A stretch of DNA of 64,000 nt from Citrobacter sp. On2M (GCF_018035235.1 NZ_WPCV01000004.1:1426001-1490000); one strand, 5' to 3'; counted from the stretch's first letter, positions 7,693-15,281 are shown. Notes: a model not told the origin generated them from the sequence alone. Program-made: numbers and translations.

Positions 7693-9612
7693 TTATGCCC
7701 CACTCGACTTGACCAGACCGCGGTAATCCAGCGCGGCCACACCTGCATCAATGCGCACCTTCCATGCGATACCATCAACGGTGAAGCCCTCCTGCTGTTC
7801 CAGATACGGCACGTCCATACCGTCAAGGTAAGCCACCTCGATGGTGTCTGTGCCCTGCGCCGCTGCAACATACCACTGCTTGTTGTCCGCCTTATCCAGC
7901 CGCGGTTCAACAACAACCTGAGCCATATCTTTAACCACGTTAATAATGCCGGGGTTCTGGTTCAGTGTGCCGTCCTGGTCCACCGGGAACAAAGAGGAAG
8001 ATGAGAGCACCGCGCGATTGGCTGCCCCTTCCAGAGCAGCGGGAACAAGGATATAGGCCGGGATGACATTGATCGGGTCGCCGTTTGCATCCTCCTGCAG
8101 GCGCATAACCTTACGGGCCTCATTGAGTCCGTCTGTATCCATCCCTTTAGCGATGAGGTTTTTATGGTCGGCGTGGAACAGCGCTTTACCATCGGTGAAC
8201 TTACTGTTCGCTGTCAGGTTTAGATAGACCAGATTCCCTACGGTACGCGCCGCAGCGCGGCCCATTGCCTGAGGAACAGTCGTCAACTGGCTCAAATCGT
8301 CATTGATAATGGCCTGCCGGGTAATCGAGAAAATATTGCCATACGTAGCCAGGGCGATAGGTACGCCGCTGTCACTGGTTGTGACATATTTATATTCTGC
8401 CCCTTCCGGTACTTTATCCAGATCAGAGAAACCATTCAGACCAACCCGCTTGGCTTCATGGAAGTTCGATAGAGAGCCGGTTTTAGTCCACTGCTGGAAT
8501 GTCTCACCGCTGTTCTGCCAACCTGTCAGCACCGACTTTTCAGCGCCACCAGCCAGGATATGAGAGAAATCACTGCTACTGTGTGTAAATGCCAGGTTCA
8601 CAATCTGCGAGCGGCTACCAAAAGCACTAATGCTGATCCCGCGATCCACCAGCGAGGCCTGAGCCATTTCAAAAAGGCTCATCATGGCATAAGGATTACC
8701 GCGTTCGGCGCGTTCATGGCCTAAGCGGGCATATAGCCCCTGGCGAATACCATCACCGGTGATGTTGCCGTTACCAGCGTAAATGTGCTCATGGATGGTT
8801 TTATCTGACGGAGTAGTGTTTTTGCCCAGCGCCGCCAGAAGCATGTCTTTCGCTTTTTCCGGCGTACAGCCCACATCCTCCAGGCACTGCATCTTCAATG
8901 AATCATGCTTACCGCCAAACATCGCAAACAGGTCTTTAATCCCGTTAATACGATTCTGTTCAGGTACTGCGATGCTGGTAGAGCCTTTAGGGTTAGTAAT
9001 CATCCCTTTAATATCTTTCGGCATATGCTCAAAATCCTCAATTCGTTTCGATTCAATACAGGCCATTGCACTGACCGCCGGCAACAGCTCATCTGCGAAG
9101 CCCTGCGCCACACATTCACGCCCATCCATCCAGGTCTCACTCTCGAGCATGGCCCCCAGCACTTCGGCAGACTTACCCGTTTTGCGGGCATAAGCCGGGA
9201 TAAGAACGCTTTCCACCTTGTCCAGTAACTCGGCATAGTCGCGCATATCGTTGGCATTTCCGCCAGATATGCCCCACGGCTTGTGGATCATCATGAGCGC
9301 ATTTTCTGGCATAACGATGCGGTCACCAGTCATCGCTATAACTGACGCCATAGAAGCGGCCAGGCCATCGATATGCACTGTGACTTTTGCCGGGTGTTTA
9401 TTCAGGAGGTTGTAGATAGCGATCCCGTCGAATACGTCACCTCCGGGTGAGTGAATGTGAAGGCTGATATGGGAAATATCGCCCAGGGCTTTCAGATCCT
9501 CAGAGAATTGCTGAGCAGTGATACCCCAGCCGCCGATCTCTTCGTAAATACTGATATTGGCGCTGGTGGCGTCATTGGATGCTTTAATGGTGTACCAGCC
9601 TTTCATAGCCAT
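7693..9612 (-). CDS. Prohead protease-major capsid protein fusion
   Basis: A 639-residue (or 637 from ATG 9606) fusion. Residues about 20-200 are a ClpP-type (S14) protease: HSPGGDVFDGIAIY, nucleophile region LAASMASVIAMTG and MMIHKPWG with the catalytic His. Residues about 230-310 are a linker conserved in the family (FAMFGGKHDSLK, AALGKNTTPSDK). From about 320 on lies the capsid part (AQASLVDRGISISAF, AGGAEKSVLTGWQN, ALFHADHKNL, VAYLDGMDVPYLEQQEGF). The protease matures the procapsid; the capsid part builds the shell. The same fusion occurs in Gifsy-type Salmonella phages. It appears complete and is the only intact head gene here. The start overlaps the upstream small gene, suggesting coupled translation. 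Confidence 0.9.
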   Translation of the reverse strand: MAMKGWYTIKASNDATSANISIYEEIGGWGITAQQFSEDLKALGDISHISLHIHSPGGDVFDGIAIYNLLNKHPAKVTVHIDGLAASMASVIAMTGDRIVMPENALMMIHKPWGISGGNANDMRDYAELLDKVESVLIPAYARKTGKSAEVLGAMLESETWMDGRECVAQGFADELLPAVSAMACIESKRIEDFEHMPKDIKGMITNPKGSTSIAVPEQNRINGIKDLFAMFGGKHDSLKMQCLEDVGCTPEKAKDMLLAALGKNTTPSDKTIHEHIYAGNGNITGDGIRQGLYARLGHERAERGNPYAMMSLFEMAQASLVDRGISISAFGSRSQIVNLAFTHSSSDFSHILAGGAEKSVLTGWQNSGETFQQWTKTGSLSNFHEAKRVGLNGFSDLDKVPEGAEYKYVTTSDSGVPIALATYGNIFSITRQAIINDDLSQLTTVPQAMGRAAARTVGNLVYLNLTANSKFTDGKALFHADHKNLIAKGMDTDGLNEARKVMRLQEDANGDPINVIPAYILVPAALEGAANRAVLSSSSLFPVDQDGTLNQNPGIINVVKDMAQVVVEPRLDKADNKQWYVAAAQGTDTIEVAYLDGMDVPYLEQQEGFTVDGIAWKVRIDAGVAALDYRGLVKSSGA

Positions 9613-9797
9613 GCCCCCAGCGTATGGTGATGCCAGTAGTTCACACTGCTACGCACAATCTGGCCTTTAGTGGGTACAGGCATTTCCGGGTGATTCTTTC
9701 GGATGAATGCCTGGTACTCTTCGATCTTCTTCATAGTTTCAGCATCGATATGGACCGTACCGCCTTTATCGTGCTGCTTATTGTTCCGTTCTGCCAT
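9603..9797 (-). CDS. Small ribbon-helix-helix-like protein
   Basis: 64 residues from ATG 9797: a basic N-terminus, then T-V-H-I-D (a possible beta strand) followed by two predicted helices (AETMKKIEEYQAFIRKN and TKGQIVRSSVNYWHHH), the layout of a CopG/Arc-type DNA-binding fold. The stop codon overlaps the start of the capsid fusion by 10 bp. It may regulate the capsid gene or be an antitoxin without a partner; family assignment is tentative. Confidence 0.55.
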   Translation of the reverse strand: MAERNNKQHDKGGTVHIDAETMKKIEEYQAFIRKNHPEMPVPTKGQIVRSSVNYWHHHTLGAWL

Positions 9798-9902
9798 CTT
9801 CTTACCCTTATCGTGATTGATGGTACATGAGCAATCATTGATCAACAAAAGTGGTAAGTAAAATAATTTTAACCATAAAAACAGATTAATTAGATTGAGG
9901 CA

Positions 9903-9926
9903 TAAAAAAACCGGGTTTCCCCGGTG
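9903..9926 (-). terminator. Terminator downstream of the 117-residue gene
   Basis: Read leftward: CCGGG-gaaa-CCCGG followed by seven T residues. It would end transcripts coming from the replication-type region before the small RHH-like and capsid genes. Confidence 0.75.
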
Positions 9927-9946
9927 GTGTGGTATATCCCTTATTA

Positions 9947-10300
9947 CTACTCTTCCTTACCCTCATAATCTCTAATCTGGAAGAGCCAGTAACTTAGTGT
10001 GGATGAGGTATCGCAAATGTAGCCGTTAACGCTACTGCTTGGTTTTGAACCTCTTCTGATTTTGTCGAGCGATGACAGATAAACATCGTTAATGGCTGGC
10101 TCAATGAAGGCTGATTCAAACTCTGACAATTCTCCCCGCGCCTTCTGTTTCTGAATGCTCTTACGTTCCTCCTGGACATAGTCCTTCAGGTCTGTTATCT
10201 GCCCGGTAATGTCTGGATCTGCTTTAAAGCGCGGATACTGTTCGTTAAGCGCTTCCTCGATTACTTCCAGCCGATTTTTTATTTCCATTAGCCGTTGCAT
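9947..10300 (-). CDS. Hypothetical phage or satellite protein, 117 residues
   Basis: Starts at ATG 10300, 8 bases after GGAGG; the frame upstream contains the ribosome-binding site itself. The N-terminal 65 residues are strongly helical and charged (EIKNRLEVIEEALNEQ, ITDLKDYVQEERKSIQKQKARG), probably a coiled coil; the C-terminal third has Trp/Tyr-rich sequence (LSYWLFQIRDY) and a Cys. No known family recognised. It lies between the GGTGAACA iterons and the capsid gene. Confidence 0.6.
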   Translation of the reverse strand: MQRLMEIKNRLEVIEEALNEQYPRFKADPDITGQITDLKDYVQEERKSIQKQKARGELSEFESAFIEPAINDVYLSSLDKIRRGSKPSSSVNGYICDTSSTLSYWLFQIRDYEGKEE

Positions 10301-10349
10301 TGCTCTTTCCTCCATTGATAGATATAAAATTAAAAAATATACGTTTAAG

Positions 10350-10577
10350 TGTTCACCCGTTCACCTTTGCTAATTTCTTAATTAAATTCATACGGTTATA
10401 TGGTGAACACTACTCTTTCAGGTATTCACAAGTGTTCACCCTACCCTTCACCCTTTAGAGCAAAAAACAACCAAAAGGTGAACAGGTGAATACTTGGTGA
10501 ATACTTAATAAATAAGTGTTCACCCCTTAACATACTGTTATAAATAAACTTTTTAACAGAGTGAATACTGGTGAACA
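10350..10577. other. Iteron cluster, P4-type replication origin (ori/crr-like)
   Basis: At least six copies of GGTGAACA or its complement (10350, 10402, 10433, 10477, 10517, 10570) and several variants (GGTGAATAC at 10485 and 10496, GTTCACC at 10359, TTCACC at 10447) in both orientations within an AT-rich 230 bp. The primase/helicase alpha protein of satellite P4 binds iterons of the form GGTGAACAG(A/C), and here the cluster lies immediately downstream of a P4-type primase/helicase fragment. This fits the remains of a P4-like origin or copy-control region. Confidence 0.7.
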
Positions 10578-10591
10578 CTTATTCTATAACT

Positions 10592-11262
10592 TTACTCTGC
10601 CCTGCTATTTTCAGAAGTACCGGAACAGGATGGCATCCAGTCGTCTGAGTCATCGTGTAGCGTAACGTTTGACCTGATACCATGCTTGGTCTTCCGCTTC
10701 TGATACTCTTTGCCATATTCAGCCATTGCACCTGGCATATCCGTACCGAACCGCATAAGAGATACTGGCTTGCTCAGACCATTGGCCCGCATGTATGCCA
10801 GATAAGCATGATAAAGATATCGGCGCGGACTGAACGGCACTATCTCGGCATTACCAATAAACATCCCATCACACACTACCGATGCCATGAGATAGCCGCA
10901 GAAGTCCACCAGCGAATCACCTTCCCTCTTTATTGCCAGTGCCTCTTCTGATTTCTGTTGCTCGTGCAATAGTCGTCTGGCTTCGTCCTGGTCTGCAAAG
11001 CGTGTAAGCAAGTGGCGAATTACTACCGCCAGTTCCCCCTCAATTTTCTCTGCCAGCATCGTGTCACGTTCGTTTTCCGGCACTACCTCAGAGAAGTTGA
11101 ATATCACCCGTCGCCTCGAGATCCCCCCGCTACGGTCGCTGAATGTCATAGCATTGTTGTTGACCGCCAGGACCACCGCTGGAATACGGGTTGAATATGG
11201 CGCTTTATGTTTCGGGTCAATCGAAACCTTATCACCTCCTGTAGCCGTCTGTTGATTCCACC
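10592..11262 (-). pseudogene. P4-type phage/satellite primase-helicase, C-terminal fragment
   Basis: The about 220 residues match the end of the P4 alpha/D5-type SF3 helicase: ATGGDKVSIDPKHK, IPAVVLAVNNNAMTFSDRSGGISRRRVIFNF (motif C and arginine finger) and ELAVVIRHLLTRF. Walker A/B motifs and the primase domain (normally 500 or more further residues) are absent. The join with the portal fragment is near 11255-11265; beyond it the open frame continues only as an out-of-frame reading of portal sequence. A lambdoid phage with O and P genes does not need such a primase, so this part has another origin. Confidence 0.82.
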
Positions 11263-11785
11263 AGTTCCTGTCGCTGCGCGCTGTAGGTGCCGTTGTAGTT
11301 TCTGGCTGTGCTTGAAAAGCTGAGTCGGCTGCCTGCTGCGACAGCGCGAAGTTGCCCATTACGGAAGGTTTCAAGGTTAGGATTGGGCCGGTCAGATTTC
11401 ACCATGCCGATATCTTCACCAGGCTTAAGATCGTCATAAATGATGCCTGGCTGAATCATCACTTCGCGATCATCATCGGAAGCAGTGTTACTCTCTTCGA
11501 AGCTTTGCCCGTCCCCCTTTTTGATGTACATCCCCAGCGCAGCAGCAATACGTGCGGCGGTGAGCTCAGCATCTTCATACTCTTTGAGTGCGCTGAGGCG
11601 CATCAGTACACCGGACAGCATCGATACGCCCCGGGTCTGGTGCAGACGGCGGACAAATTTAAGATGCAGCATGTTTTCCGCATCCACTTCTTTGGTATCA
11701 AGCTGACGGCCTGAAACGGGCAGGCTTTTATAAACCTGATATTTCCTTGGTCTGCCCCAGTTGTCGACGAATACCCGTTCGCGCC
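11250..11785 (-). pseudogene. Portal protein fragment (lambda B-like)
   Basis: A central piece of about 175 residues: VFVDNWGRPRKYQVYKSLPV, HLKFVRRLHQTRGVSMLSGVLMRL, ALKEYEDAELTAARIAAALGMYIKK, NPNLETFRNGQLRAVAAGSR and YNGTYSAQRQELVE. Portal proteins of this family are about 500-550 residues, so both ends are lost. The right end joins a terminase gene and the left end joins the primase fragment; both joins change frame. Confidence 0.85.
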
Positions 11786-12006
11786 GGACCAACAAACACT
11801 ACCGCGTCATATTCACGCGATGCCAGGCAGTTCATCGGTTCAATCACGTAAGGTGCCAGATCCGGATCCCATGGAACGGAATTACCCGCCCCCATTGGCA
11901 CGCGCATATAAGTACTGACCGCATCGGCCACCTGCATTCGACGCGGGGCACGTAAGATACCGGAAACATCGCGGCGGATGCCTCTGGCGGATGCCCGCTT
12001 TGCCAT
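11780..12006 (-). pseudogene. Terminase large subunit, N-terminal fragment
   Basis: About 75 residues (MAKRASARGIRRDVSG, PWDPDLAPYVIEPMN) ending in the ATPase Walker A region (VVFVGPARTG). The frame then reads portal DNA out of phase and stops at 11728. The rest of the about 650-residue motor/nuclease is missing. The start overlaps the stop of the small subunit, as in intact phages. Confidence 0.82.
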
Positions 12007-12494
12007 CAGTCCTCCTCTGGCTCTTCCTCCTCTGCTTCAGCGTCCTGCACCCTCTCCGCCATCTGATCGCGCAGGTCATCAATAACGCTCTGCACGCGAG
12101 AAACCGCAACAGGCGTTAATGCACAGTCACGCTCAAGTACATCAGGGAGGGTTTCAAGTACCATGACGACGGCTTTCGCCATCAATGAGAATTCGCGCGC
12201 AACTTCATCGGCGGGAATGAGCTGCCCCGTATCCTGCTCGAACTTGAGTCTCTCATTCTCTGCTTTCCAGTGGGAAAGCCTGTCCGATGGCGGCATATCA
12301 TCGATATTGGCTGACACAGTGGGGATCATCAGTTCGGTCAGAATATCGGTTATCAGGTAAAGCTTTAATTTGCTGTTGCTACCTGGGGCCGGTTCAATAT
12401 TTTTCAGCCTGGCGGCGACCGTCTGACGGTGTACGCCAGTAATCCCTGCCAGTTGGTTGATGTTCAGTTTTAAAGCGGCAATTTCCTGGTCCAT
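12006..12494 (-). CDS. Terminase small subunit (DUF1441/Nu1-like), copy 1
   Basis: 162 residues from ATG 12494. N-terminal DNA-binding part LNINQLAGITGVHRQTVAARLK, then the conserved SHWKAENERLKFEQDTGQLIPADEVAREF and LPDVLERDCALTP...VIDDLRDQM, and a very acidic tail. It is homologous to copy 2 at 7029-7499 but clearly diverged. It lies just downstream of the second cos and of the spanin genes, the normal lambdoid order, so it belongs to the main prophage. Confidence 0.88.
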   Translation of the reverse strand: MDQEIAALKLNINQLAGITGVHRQTVAARLKNIEPAPGSNSKLKLYLITDILTELMIPTVSANIDDMPPSDRLSHWKAENERLKFEQDTGQLIPADEVAREFSLMAKAVVMVLETLPDVLERDCALTPVAVSRVQSVIDDLRDQMAERVQDAEAEEEEPEED

Positions 12495-12588
12495 GATGGT
12501 GAACACTTTTTAAACGATTCGACATCTGCGCGAAATAGCCTCTAATTAGATCAATAACCTGCGCAAATGATGATGATGACCTTAGATC

Positions 12589-12634
12589 CGAAAAACTAGC
12601 CGTTTTCCGCGCCGCTCCCGCCCCGTGGCAGGCA
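12589..12634 (-). other. cos: cos site, copy 2
   Basis: 46 bp aligning without gaps to cos copy 1 (7594-7639); CGAAAAACTA, CCGCG and GCCCCGTGG are shared, while the central bases differ more from lambda cosN than copy 1 does. It lies 95 bp upstream of small-terminase copy 1, between the lysis and packaging genes, as in lambda. Confidence 0.65.
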
Positions 12635-12660
12635 ACTCCCTCGGGAGTACCTTTTACAAA

Positions 12661-12730
12661 TGAGAATTAATACCAACAACTACCACTTAATGATTATTTA
12701 TATCTCCATTCAATATTGATTATCATTCGC
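12661..12730 (+). promoter_or_regulatory. Two Fur-box-like sites upstream of a small membrane-protein gene
   Basis: AATATTGATTATCATTCGC (12712-12730) matches the 19-bp Fur consensus GATAATGATAATCATTATC at 14 positions; TGAGAATTAATACCA (12661-12675) matches the 7-1-7 form at 11 of 14. Both lie within 100 bp of the start codon at 12755. Iron control is inferred from sequence only. Confidence 0.45.
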
Positions 12731-12754
12731 GATAACAACACACAGAGAACATAA

Positions 12755-12922
12755 ATGAAAAACATCATCATCATTGCCGTAGCTATTATCTTCGTTTTTT
12801 ATGCAGGTATGTGGTCGCAGAAATTCCTGATGGAAGATGAGTGCCTTGATTCAGGTGGTTCATACAATGAAAATGGAATTTGCAATATTGCAGGCAGTCA
12901 TCAGGATGTTCCCCCTAAGTAA
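12755..12922 (+). CDS. Small single-span membrane protein (55 residues)
   Basis: The ATG at 12755 follows CAGAGAAC. Residues 3-20 are strongly hydrophobic (Ile/Val/Phe), followed by a short periplasm-like part with two Cys residues (EDECLDSGGSYNENGICN) that could form a disulfide. It is AT-rich and on the strand opposite to the late genes, directly behind cos: an independent cargo gene, possibly iron-regulated (see the Fur-like sites). Family not recognised. Confidence 0.55.
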   Translation: MKNIIIIAVAIIFVFYAGMWSQKFLMEDECLDSGGSYNENGICNIAGSHQDVPPK

Positions 12923-12971
12923 GCAGAATGCTTTTTAAATTCGTTACCCACCTCTACAGATAAGGAGGCGA

Positions 12972-13145
12972 ATGGTCACTAAAAGTAAAATCCATTGCAG
13001 AAGAATTTCCGGAAAGTTGTTATTCCAGCACTCCAACAGGTTATTCAGACAGATTTCAGCTATATCAAAACTGAGTGAATACTTATCAGTTTCATATGGT
13101 GAAAAATCTGTTCTTATTCATCTGGTTCCATCTGATGATATGTAG
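12972..13145 (+). CDS. Possible 57-residue basic protein
   Basis: The open frame starts 3 bases after a strong AAGGAGG and ends at TAG 13143. The N-terminal half is basic (KSKIHCRRISGK, SNRLFRQ), the C-terminal half neutral. It follows the small membrane-protein gene by 50 bp and is followed by a terminator, so the two may form one small operon. The Shine-Dalgarno spacing is short. No family recognised. Confidence 0.35.
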   Translation: MVTKSKIHCRRISGKLLFQHSNRLFRQISAISKLSEYLSVSYGEKSVLIHLVPSDDM

Positions 13146-13163
13146 TAACTTTTTTGCAGTAAT

Positions 13164-13195
13164 ATTACAGGGGGAGTTTCAATTCCCCCTGTAAT
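13164..13195. terminator. Terminator shared by the cargo genes and the spanin genes
   Basis: Near-perfect 11-bp stem (ttacaggggga / tccccctgtaa) with an 8-base loop. It overlaps the stop codon of the Rz-like gene at 13179, so it probably terminates transcripts from both directions. Confidence 0.6.
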
Positions 13196-13661
13196 TATTT
13201 GACTCTCTCACCGAATAATACACTCGTTCACACGTCATTCCTGCCCGGTAGCGCTCGTCAGCGATTCCAGCATAATATTTAGCTTCTTTTGCAATATCTC
13301 CGAGCATGTTGGCAAGCATTCTGGCGTCGGCGTCGGTTGTTTTGCTTCTGACGGTAGCGGCAAGATCTGCGGTGTGCTTTGCGGCGTCCAGGCGGACGGC
13401 AAGCTTTGTTGCTTCGGTGCGCAACTGGCTAACAGTGGCAGACAGGCCAGCAGCAGTGGCAGCAGATTTAGCGGCTTGTGCTTGTGCATCTTTTACAGCC
13501 TCATCACGGGCAATTATGCGCCCTTGTTCAATCATGCGGGCTACAGTCTGCGCATTCGCTGTTTGCGATGATTCCGCGCTGTCACGTTCCGCCCATCTCT
13601 TTTCCCAGCCGCGGTTACTCCAGGCATTTCCGCCGATAAATGCGACGGCCACCAGCAGCAA
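13179..13661 (-). CDS. Rz: Rz-like inner-membrane spanin (DUF2514), 5' end uncertain
   Basis: Disrupts the outer membrane at the end of phage lysis together with Rz1. About 160 residues: one N-terminal membrane segment ([13 protein letters not shown]), then an Ala/Gln-rich periplasmic coiled coil ([31 protein letters not shown]) and a conserved tail with [19 protein letters not shown]. The frame opens only at a TTG; just upstream an ATG stands one base out of phase, and the expected start M-x-N-P-R-V-I-A-I would need a 1-base change, so a small frameshift at the 5' end is likely. No holin or endolysin gene precedes it. Confidence 0.8.
   Translation of the reverse strand: MLLVAVAFIGGNAWSNRGWEKRWAERDSAESSQTANAQTVARMIEQGRIIARDEAVKDAQAQAAKSAATAAGLSATVSQLRTEATKLAVRLDAAKHTADLAATVRSKTTDADARMLANMLGDIAKEAKYYAGIADERYRAGMTCERVYYSVRESNNYRGN
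13235..13489 (-). CDS. Rz1: Rz1-like outer-membrane spanin lipoprotein, nested in Rz
   Basis: An 84-residue frame wholly inside the Rz-like gene in another reading frame. It has a signal peptide with the lipobox L-A-S-C (residues 20-23) followed by a Pro/Gln-rich chain ([14 protein letters not shown]), exactly the features of Rz1 lipoproteins; nesting within Rz is the usual arrangement. Coding overlap means it was kept under selection together with Rz. Confidence 0.8.
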   Translation of the reverse strand: MHKHKPLNLLPLLLACLPLLASCAPKQQSLPSAWTPQSTPQILPLPSEAKQPTPTPECLPTCSEILQKKLNIMLESLTSATGQE

Positions 13662-13823
13662 AATGGCGATAACCCTGGGATTAAATCATCCGGAATTTGC
13701 ATGAGATGCCCCTTGCAAAGATTCCCACACCTGAATCGACCTGAATTACCTGGCAATAATTGCGCGAGGCGATGCGGAAACTCGATTTAAAAAATGGCAG
13801 CAGGAGCTACCAGCTAAGGGGTG

Positions 13824-14060
13824 TTAGTTAACAAACCACTCGTCTGCACTTTCCCAGGTTTCCTGGAGGATAGTCTCTATTTTCTTTTTATCTTCCTTGT
13901 CGCCCCCAAACACACTTAAACCATCGGAGCCTGCACGTCGTACGCTCAGGCTGCAGTTCTCATAGTGGTTGCCCAACCTTTTGAGCAATTCTTTCTCCAG
14001 TGCCGGAACAGCTCCCTTTGGAAGTTCTTTAGTACGATCAATGGTTAGTTCAACTTTCAT
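13824..14060 (-). CDS. DinI-like SOS protein
   Basis: 78 residues from ATG 14060, homologous to DinI along its whole length: MKVELTIDRT, PKGAVPALEKEL, LSVFGGDKEDKKKIETILQETWESADEWFV. DinI proteins bind RecA filaments and tune the SOS response. The gene has a perfect LexA box upstream. In Gifsy-type prophages a dinI-like gene is followed by a LexA-controlled antirepressor gene; here no such open frame follows. Confidence 0.9.
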   Translation of the reverse strand: MKVELTIDRTKELPKGAVPALEKELLKRLGNHYENCSLSVRRAGSDGLSVFGGDKEDKKKIETILQETWESADEWFVN

Positions 14061-14080
14061 AATAGCCTCCACTGCATATA

Positions 14081-14096
14081 CTGTATATTTGTACAG
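14081..14096 (-). promoter_or_regulatory. LexA box of the DinI-like gene
   Basis: CTGT-8-ACAG (CTGTATATTTGTACAG), matching the LexA consensus fully, 20 bp upstream of the start codon. It places the gene under SOS control. Confidence 0.9.
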
Positions 14097-14143
14097 TACA
14101 CCTATACACTGGAATGATCAACGGTTTAAGAGCACGAAAAGTT

Positions 14144-14169
14144 AAAAAAAGGACCCTGCTGGGTCCCTT
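14144..14169 (-). terminator. Terminator of the restriction-modification operon
   Basis: Read leftward: GGGACCC-agca-GGGTCC followed by seven T residues, 33 bp after the restriction-enzyme stop codon. Confidence 0.8.
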
Positions 14170-14201
14170 AATTCGGCTGTATGCTATTGTTCAAAAGAGA
14201 T

Positions 14202-15281
14202 TTATCTTTGACTCAGCTTTACTGGCTCACCATCTTTGAGGTCAATCAAGTGCTCGGGTTCGGAAGCAAACCATGCGTAAGAACCCCAGGCCAGCTCAGG
14301 TATTGCTTTTCTGAATGATGCCGCGCTTCGATCTTTAAATGCAGTTAGAAAAGCCAGATGTTTCTCACTAAAACCAGCATCAATAGCCAGACTGGTGAGT
14401 GTAACTTTTCTTTCCCGATTGATAGGTCCGTCCGTTGCGACTACCTCGGTGAAAACAACAAGCATATCTGCCCCTGTTCGATCATCGCCAAGATCAACCA
14501 GAATGATATCTGGAAGGGCTTTTGAGGCGTCAATCTTTAGCCCCAATGCTTGCGCCAGGGTCTCATCACGCGCAACCACTTTATTTCCTGATTCAGACAA
14601 CCAAAGCACTGCTGGCTTTTTAAGGAAATTAGGTGCAAAAACTTCTATTACAGCTTTAGCTATCACACTCGAAGGCCCGGGAGCCAGCATACGCTTTTCC
14701 CCGTTAGGAAAAGTAACTACTACAGCATCATCAGCAATGGTTGCCCCTGATTTCAGAAGACGAATTCTCGACAGGGCTGCTTTATTCAAATACTGTTCTT
14801 GCCACTCATTGATTGCACTCAAAAGCTCTTCACTGCCCAATGTTTCATCAAAAAGTGATGCAAATGATCGGTTTAAACAGTAGCGTGGTTTTGACGAGGT
14901 AGTTGGAACCCCTTTGCGTTCCACAACTGCATTACAAGGTATAAGACCACTACGTATAGTCTCATCCCGTATTGGTTCACGCGTATTCTCGGCATACCAG
15001 GCATCTGAGGGTTGCGTTTTCTTTTTCGAGTAAGTCATTGCAATCCAACTTTCCCGGCTATCAGGATCAACTAAAACCGACTGAGAGTCCCCCATATTGA
15101 CAACCTGACTGGGCCTAATCCATCGTTCCAGGCCATCAATAGCTCCAGCGTAAAACATTACAAAAATTGTCTTAGCTGCCATATCCCGAATTACATATCC
15201 GCGATTCTCCGTCCCTTCGGGAAAAATCAATGGAAGCCTTTCCTGAATGGTTTTTAATGAGGGAATAGAAGGTAGATTCAT
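14202..15281 (-). CDS. Type II restriction endonuclease, BsuBI/PstI family
   Basis: 359 residues. The C-terminal half has the family's nuclease region: PDIILVDLGDDR and LVVFTEVVATDGPINRERK, in which the D and E-V-V residues followed by K form the PD-(D/E)XK-like site, and a closing FLTAFKDRSAASFRKAIPELAWGSYAWFASEPEHLI. The N-terminal half is helical and probably reads the DNA site. BsuBI and PstI cut CTGCAG; the target here is not shown by the sequence. The start overlaps the methyltransferase stop by 4 bp, so production of the two is coupled, methyltransferase first. Confidence 0.85.
   Translation of the reverse strand: MNLPSIPSLKTIQERLPLIFPEGTENRGYVIRDMAAKTIFVMFYAGAIDGLERWIRPSQVVNMGDSQSVLVDPDSRESWIAMTYSKKKTQPSDAWYAENTREPIRDETIRSGLIPCNAVVERKGVPTTSSKPRYCLNRSFASLFDETLGSEELLSAINEWQEQYLNKAALSRIRLLKSGATIADDAVVVTFPNGEKRMLAPGPSSVIAKAVIEVFAPNFLKKPAVLWLSESGNKVVARDETLAQALGLKIDASKALPDIILVDLGDDRTGADMLVVFTEVVATDGPINRERKVTLTSLAIDAGFSEKHLAFLTAFKDRSAASFRKAIPELAWGSYAWFASEPEHLIDLKDGEPVKLSQR

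Noticed and set aside
10350..10577. Repeats that could be read as a CRISPR array
   Set aside because: Units are 8-9 bp, in both orientations and unevenly spaced; no 28-bp repeats with spacers and no cas genes.
11263..11374. N-terminus of the primase open frame
   Set aside because: It is an out-of-frame reading of portal DNA; the portal frame is the one that matches its family here.
11232..11795. A complete small portal-like protein of 187 residues
   Set aside because: Both ends are junction artefacts; only the middle matches the portal family.
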